From an uncultured Bacillota bacterium (GTDB lineage Bacteria > Bacillota > Dehalobacteriia > UBA4068): 8,599 bases of DNA. The stretch covers positions 1-8,599 of the forward strand of contig CAKQQU010000057.1 of NCBI GenBank assembly GCA_934271085.1, written 5' to 3'. The notes under the pieces were generated by a model. That model made no database searches, was not told where the DNA came from, and saw nothing but the letters and a program-made list of their open reading frames with translations. Positions 5,186 through 8,599 of the stretch are shown here, piece after piece; within the stretch, counting starts at the first letter, position 1, and every line of letters begins with the position of its first letter. The translations under genes were made by a program, and so were the position numbers.

Positions 5186-5280
5186 TGGCGGAGAGCAAGG
5201 GATTCGAACCCTCGATACAGGTTTTAGCCCGTATACTCGCTTAGCAGGCGAGCGCCTTCGACCGACTCGGCCAACTCTCC
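5186..5280 (-). tRNA. tRNA-Ser (anticodon GCU)
   Basis: A class II tRNA of 95 nt with a long variable arm (TATACGGGCTAAAACCTGTA), as expected for serine, and an encoded CCA (complement of 5186-5188). The acceptor GGAGAGT pairs with GCTCTCC, discriminator G. The anticodon arm CTCGC-CTGCTAA-GCGAG gives GCU, reading AGC/AGU. It sits 15 bases after tRNA-Ser(UGA). Confidence 0.97.
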
Positions 5281-5295
5281 ATATTATGGGGTAGC

Positions 5296-5385
5296 TGGCG
5301 GAGGGGGTGGGATTCGAACCCACGGAACCCTTTCAGGCTCAACGGTTTTCAAGACCGTCACCTTAAACCGCTCGGACACCCCTCC
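5296..5385 (-). tRNA. tRNA-Ser (anticodon UGA)
   Basis: A class II tRNA of 90 nt with a long variable arm, encoded CCA (complement of 5296-5298), acceptor GGAGGGG with CCCCTCC, discriminator G. The anticodon arm ACGGT-CTTGAAA-ACCGT gives UGA, reading UCA and related codons. It is the first gene of the cluster and lies divergently 168 bases from serS, whose product charges it. Confidence 0.97.
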
Positions 5386-5412
5386 TGACAAGAGGATGTG
5401 GGCTACCTTGTT

Positions 5413-5441
5413 ATATTAACACCAACCAGCGCCCATGTCAA
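5413..5441 (-). promoter_or_regulatory. Promoter of the Ser-Ser-Arg tRNA operon
   Basis: On the - strand, a perfect -35 TTGACA (5441-5436), a 17-bp spacer and TAATAT (5418-5413) with a preceding TGT that makes an extended -10. The predicted start near 5406 is about 20 bases before the mature end of tRNA-Ser(UGA). One promoter probably serves all three tRNAs. Confidence 0.7.
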
Positions 5442-5497
5442 TGATTATTAACTAATTTTTTCTCAAAATTATTAGCAAGAAATTGCTTTAACAGGTA

Positions 5498-5526
5498 TTG
5501 AATAATAGCATTATGTGTAATATAAT
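5498..5526 (+). promoter_or_regulatory. serS: Promoter of serS
   Basis: TTGAAT (5498-5503), a 17-bp spacer and a perfect TATAAT (5521-5526). The predicted start near 5533 leaves a leader of only about 20 nt, room for the ribosome site but not for a T-box riboswitch. Confidence 0.65.
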
Positions 5527-5553
5527 GAAAAATCATACTTAGGAGGTATCCAT

Positions 5554-6822
5554 ATGCTTGACATCAAGTTTGTGCGGGCTAATCCCGAAATAGTAGAAGA
5601 AGCTCTGGAGAAAAGAGGCGGCAAACTCTCCCTGGACTCCTTCCTGGCTCTGGATGGGGAACGCCGCGGTATAGTGGCAAAGGTGGAAGAAATGAAAGCC
5701 CGCCGCAATACCGTTTCCAAAGAGATCGGTAGAATGAAGAAAGCCGGCGAGGATGCCTCTGCTGTTATGGCTGAAATGCGTGAACTGGGAGACGATATCG
5801 CCCAGCTTGATAACCGCCTTAAAGAGCTGGATGGCCAAATACTGGACGCGCTTATGGCCATACCCAATATCCCCAACAAGGATGTTCCCATCGGCAAAGA
5901 CGATAGGGATAATCAGGAGCTGCGCAAATGGGGCGAGCCAACCAAATTCAGTTTCGAGCCCCTTAACCACTGGGATATCGGCACCAATCTCAATATCCTT
6001 GATTTCGAGCGGGCCGGCAAGATATCCGGAGCTCGCTTTACAGTTTACAAAGGACTGGGCGCCCGGCTGGAAAGGGCTGTGGTAAATTTCTTCCTGGACA
6101 TGCATGTTGACCGCCAGGGCTATACCGAGATATTCCCTCCCTTTATGGTCAACAGCAATTCCATGAGGGGCACCGGCCAGCTGCCTAAATTCGCCGAGGA
6201 TATGTTCCATGTCGAAGGCACCGATTATTTCCTGATCCCCACCGCAGAAGTACCCGTCACCAATCTTCACGGCGGCGAAATACTGGACGAAAAGGAACTG
6301 CCTATCAAATATGCCGCTTACTCCGCCTGCTTCCGCGCTGAGGCCGGCGCTGCCGGACGCGATACCAGGGGTCTTATCCGCCAGCATCAGTTTAATAAGG
6401 TAGAGCTGGTAAAATTCACCAGACCCGAAAACAGCTATGACGAGCTGGAAAAGCTGACCCACGACGCAGAAGAAATGCTGCAGCTTTTGGGACTTCCCTA
6501 CCGGGTAGTTTGCCTTTCCACCGGAGACCTGGGCTTTTCCTCCGCCAAAACCTACGACCTGGAAGTATGGCTGCCGGGATATAACGGCTATAGGGAAATT
6601 TCCAGCTGCTCCGATTTCGAGGATTTCCAGGCACGCCGGGCCAATATCCGCTTCCGCCGGGAAGGCGGCAAACCGGAATATGTTCACACACTGAACGGTT
6701 CCGGTCTGGCTGTTGGCCGTACCGTTGCTGCCATACTGGAGAATTATCAGCAGGAGGACGGCACTGTCAGGATCCCTGAAGCCCTGATCCCCTATATGGG
6801 CGGCGCGGAGTATATCAAATAG
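5554..6822 (+). CDS. serS: Seryl-tRNA synthetase
   Basis: This cytoplasmic class II synthetase attaches serine to tRNA-Ser (and to tRNA-Sec where present). The 422-residue length is normal for bacterial SerRS. Residues 1 to about 110 form the N-terminal domain with the long antiparallel coiled coil (roughly 30-95, rich in K/E) that grips the long variable arm of tRNA-Ser. The catalytic domain has TAE (230-232) of the serine pocket, motif 2 in CFRAEAGAAGRDTRGLIRQH (259-278), FNKVEL, EISSCSDFEDFQARR (348-362) and motif 3 in NGSGLAVGRTVAAILENYQ (381-399). AGGAGGT (5541-5547) is six bases before the ATG. Two serine tRNA genes lie divergently just upstream. It looks monocistronic: it has its own promoter and a strong terminator follows. 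Confidence 0.99.
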   Translation: MLDIKFVRANPEIVEEALEKRGGKLSLDSFLALDGERRGIVAKVEEMKARRNTVSKEIGRMKKAGEDASAVMAEMRELGDDIAQLDNRLKELDGQILDALMAIPNIPNKDVPIGKDDRDNQELRKWGEPTKFSFEPLNHWDIGTNLNILDFERAGKISGARFTVYKGLGARLERAVVNFFLDMHVDRQGYTEIFPPFMVNSNSMRGTGQLPKFAEDMFHVEGTDYFLIPTAEVPVTNLHGGEILDEKELPIKYAAYSACFRAEAGAAGRDTRGLIRQHQFNKVELVKFTRPENSYDELEKLTHDAEEMLQLLGLPYRVVCLSTGDLGFSSAKTYDLEVWLPGYNGYREISSCSDFEDFQARRANIRFRREGGKPEYVHTLNGSGLAVGRTVAAILENYQQEDGTVRIPEALIPYMGGAEYIK

Positions 6823-7089
6823 CTTTCTCCTGCCATAATCATCACGATACACTACAGGCGGTACGCATTAGCTTATGTATAACCGTGTTATAAGCGCTCA
6901 AATACACGCCGTCTGTTCCGCACCTGTGCAATCAGTAAAGAGCAGTCTGCTTAGGCAGACTGCTCTTTTATTATGCGCCCATCTATATGTCACTTCATAT
7001 ACCCCACATCTATACAGCCCATAATTTGCCGCTTATCCATACTGGCCATAGCCGGCCTATCTTCTTTATATTTTTCATTATAATCAACC
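6823..7089. other. Intergenic stretch between serS and the TetR promoter
   Basis: Apart from the hairpin at 6937-6968 I see nothing that can be supported here. The 114 bases before the hairpin have no repeat, promoter or coding pattern. A - strand frame at 6990-7181 runs across the TetR promoter, has no ribosome site and resembles nothing I know. Confidence 0.6.
6937..6974 (+). terminator. Strong intrinsic terminator after serS
   Basis: AAAGAGCAGTCTGC (6937-6950) pairs perfectly over 14 bp with 6955-6968 around TTAG, followed by a T-rich tail (TTTTATTA, 6966-6973). It lies about 115 bases after the serS stop. The arms begin with AAA and end with TTT, so it may also stop - strand transcripts. 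Confidence 0.9.
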
Positions 7090-7118
7090 TTGACAAGTGA
7101 ACGATTGTTCACTATAAT
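7090..7118 (+). promoter_or_regulatory. Consensus sigma-A promoter of the tetR-type gene
   Basis: A perfect TTGACA (7090-7095), a 17-bp spacer and a perfect TATAAT (7113-7118). The predicted start is near 7125, leaving a leader of about 65 nt. The spacer is almost filled by a palindrome, so this strong promoter is expected to be held off by a repressor. Confidence 0.85.
7096..7113. promoter_or_regulatory. Candidate TetR operator 1, between -35 and -10
   Basis: AGTGAAC (7096-7102) and GTTCACT (7107-7113) are perfect 7-bp inverted arms with the spacer GATT. This matches the TGAACG..CGTTCA style of many TetR/AcrR operators. It lies exactly in the promoter spacer, so binding would block RNA polymerase. 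Confidence 0.72.
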
Positions 7119-7125
7119 AAACACA

Positions 7126-7147
7126 TTGGCGACCGTTCGTTCACCAA
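7126..7147. promoter_or_regulatory. Candidate TetR operator 2, at the transcription start
   Basis: An imperfect palindrome with outer arms TTGG and CCAA and core CGACCGTTCGTTCA. Read on the - strand it shares GTGAACGA and 12 of 18 positions in all with operator 1. The two centres are 32 bp apart, close to three helical turns, so two dimers would sit on the same face of the DNA. Confidence 0.55.
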
Positions 7148-7189
7148 TAGACAAATAATCAATTAAGTAGAGCAAAATCATAGATAAAC

Positions 7190-7828
7190 ATGAGAAACAT
7201 GAACACTACCAAAGAAAAGATTTTACTGACCAGCCTGCGGCTGTTTGCCAGGGATGGCTACGAAGCAGTATCGGTAAGCATGATAGCTCAGGAGCTGGGC
7301 ATGGCCAAAAGCGCCCTCTACAAGCATTATACCGGCAAAAGGGATATTTTTTTGCAGATAGTGGCCCGCATGGAGCAGATGGATCAGGAGCAGGCCAGCC
7401 GCTTTGAGCTGCCCACCGCTGCTCTGCCCCGGCAAAAGACAGCCTATGAACAGGCGCGGCTGGATCAGATAAGCCGCTTCAGCCTGGCCCAATTCTGTTA
7501 CTGGACAGAGGACGAGTTTCCCTGTCTTTTTCGCCAGCTGCTGACCCTGGAGCAATACCGCAGCCCGGAAATGAGCCGGCTCTATCAGCAATACCTGGCA
7601 GCCGGGCCGGTAGGCTATCTGCGGGATCTGCTGGCGGAAATGATAGTTCAGAAAGCAGCTGCCTATCAACTGGCGCTGGAGCTTTACGGACCCATGTTCC
7701 TGCTATACAGCATATATGACGGCAGCGACGATAAGTCATTACCCAAATCCCTGCTCCAGGAACATTGCCAGCAGTTCAGCCAGCGGCTGCGGCAGGAGCG
7801 CCGGCTTAAACAACCTGAATATAAATAA
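7190..7828 (+). CDS. TetR/AcrR-family transcriptional regulator
   Basis: The 212-residue protein has the standard TetR layout. An N-terminal DNA-binding domain (about residues 7-53) has KEKILLTSLRLFARDGYEAVSVSMIA and the recognition helix MAKSALYKHYTGKRDIF (38-54). A helical C-terminal ligand and dimer domain shows no sequence similarity I can name. The start is uncertain: ATG at 7190 and ATG at 7199 both keep the domain, and neither has a good Shine-Dalgarno, suggesting low expression. It probably represses itself through the two palindromes at its promoter and controls the methyltransferase gene 40 bases downstream, as there is no clear terminator or promoter between them. The inducing ligand is unknown. 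Confidence 0.92.
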   Translation: MRNMNTTKEKILLTSLRLFARDGYEAVSVSMIAQELGMAKSALYKHYTGKRDIFLQIVARMEQMDQEQASRFELPTAALPRQKTAYEQARLDQISRFSLAQFCYWTEDEFPCLFRQLLTLEQYRSPEMSRLYQQYLAAGPVGYLRDLLAEMIVQKAAAYQLALELYGPMFLLYSIYDGSDDKSLPKSLLQEHCQQFSQRLRQERRLKQPEYK

Positions 7829-7868
7829 TAATAATTTAAATATACTAAATACAAAATAAGGTGATAAA

Positions 7869-8585
7869 ATGGAATATATAAAAGCGCAAAAATACCATAC
7901 TCCCCAGTGGCTTACCAAAATAATGGGGCCAAATCCACTGAAGCTGGAAGAAGAACTGCTGGAAGGCCACTTGATCCCCCCAGGCAGCCTGGTATGCGAT
8001 CTGGGCAGCGGCACCGGTGTTACCAGCATTTTTCTGGCCAGGGAATACGGCTTCACCGTTTATGCAGCTGATCTGTGGAGCGATCCGGAAGAAAACCGCC
8101 GCTTTTTCGCCAGCCAGGGATTGAGCGGGGAACAGCTGATACCGGTAAAGGCAGACGCTACTGACCTGCCCTTTGCTCCGGAATTTTTTGACGCGGTGAT
8201 TTCAACCGATTCCTACAACTATTTTGGCCGTGATCCGCGCTATCTTGATGAAAAGCTGCTGCCTTTTACCAAAAAAGGCGGATACATATACATTGCCATA
8301 CCCGGCATGAAGCGTGACTGCCATGATAATTTGCCGCCGGAACTGCTGCTTTCCTGGACTTTGGAGCAACTGGACTATATCCATGACGCACAGTGGTGGC
8401 GGAATATAATCAGCGGCTGCCAGGGCGCGGAAGTGCTGGATATCAGCGAAATGGCCAGCAATGATGAGGTATGGCGGGATTGGCTGCAGCAGGATAACGA
8501 GTATGCTGTAAATGACCGTAAAGCCTTTGCCGCAGGGGGCGGCAAATATCTTAATTTCATCAAAATAGTACTGCGTAAAAAATAA
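7869..8585 (+). CDS. Class I SAM-dependent methyltransferase
   Basis: The 238-residue protein has the Rossmann-type methyltransferase core: motif I VCDLGSGTGVTS (42-53) for S-adenosylmethionine, YAADLW (65-70) with the acidic residue that usually binds the ribose, KADATDLPF (94-102) contacting the adenine, and FDAVISTDSYNYFG (107-120) where the post-core strand begins. The C-terminal part (WWRNI, WRDWLQQDNEYAVNDRKAF) has the look of a small-molecule methyltransferase of the type 11 group, not an rRNA or DNA enzyme, but the substrate cannot be read. AAGGTGA (7858-7864) lies four bases before the ATG. Following the TetR gene by 40 bases, it may modify or detoxify whatever the regulator senses. 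No membrane segment or signal peptide is seen. Confidence 0.88.
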   Translation: MEYIKAQKYHTPQWLTKIMGPNPLKLEEELLEGHLIPPGSLVCDLGSGTGVTSIFLAREYGFTVYAADLWSDPEENRRFFASQGLSGEQLIPVKADATDLPFAPEFFDAVISTDSYNYFGRDPRYLDEKLLPFTKKGGYIYIAIPGMKRDCHDNLPPELLLSWTLEQLDYIHDAQWWRNIISGCQGAEVLDISEMASNDEVWRDWLQQDNEYAVNDRKAFAAGGGKYLNFIKIVLRKK

Positions 8586-8599
8586 ATGCAGGATATAAT

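Noticed and set aside
5386..5553. T-box riboswitch before serS
   Set aside because: SerS genes in Firmicutes often have one, but the gap is short, the -10 at 5521-5526 leaves only about 20 nt of leader, and no specifier stem, T-box sequence or terminator is seen.
5539..6852. Long open frame of 437 codons on the - strand
   Set aside because: It is the antisense shadow of serS, which has clear family motifs, ribosome site and promoter.
6990..7181. Small - strand protein of 63 residues divergent from the TetR gene
   Set aside because: It overlaps the promoter and operators, has no ribosome site, and its composition resembles nothing I know.
8586..8599. ATG right after the methyltransferase stop as a new gene
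   Set aside because: Only 14 bases remain in the window, too few to support a coding call.

Overview
The window (about 8.6 kb, roughly half G+C) looks like a chromosomal segment of an anaerobic, low-to-mid GC Firmicute, probably of the Negativicutes or Clostridia. The reasons are a tungsten-type aldehyde ferredoxin oxidoreductase, strong AGGAGG ribosome binding sites, the ACT/UPF0210 gene pair, a yjdF-type riboswitch, and tRNA genes that encode their CCA ends. The genus cannot be named from the sequence alone.

Left part (1-1972, + strand). This is the 3' end of an aldehyde ferredoxin oxidoreductase gene, followed by a tightly packed MoaD/ThiS-like carrier and a ThiF/MoeB-like activating enzyme. 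The three genes read as one operon, presumably making a pterin-dependent oxidoreductase together with a dedicated sulfur-carrier pair for its cofactor. A hairpin closes the operon. Next (2025-2475) come an operator-like palindrome, a second terminator whose tail merges into a good promoter, and a two-gene operon: an ACT-domain protein (UPF0237) and a 452-residue UPF0210/PFL-like protein. This pair is conserved in Firmicutes and its function is unknown to me.

Middle (3938-5076). The UPF0210 operon converges on a yjdF gene on the - strand. Both end at one bidirectional terminator, and the yjdF stop codon lies in its loop. The yjdF leader is a yjdF-type riboswitch, known in other species to sense aza-aromatic compounds. 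It contains an exact 8-nt complement of the yjdF Shine-Dalgarno. Behind it lies a gene-poor stretch (about 4506-5027) with only a doubtful gene remnant, a hairpin and a short tandem repeat.

Right part (5028-8599). Three tRNA genes, Ser(UGA), Ser(GCU) and Arg(ACG), form a - strand operon divergent from seryl-tRNA synthetase (serS), so two of its substrates are encoded next to the enzyme. A strong terminator follows serS. Then a TetR-family regulator is expressed from a consensus promoter that carries a TetR-like palindrome in its spacer and a related one at the predicted transcription start. It is followed after 40 bp by a class I SAM-dependent methyltransferase, its likely target. An ATG at 8586, just after that gene's stop, could begin another gene that the window cuts off.
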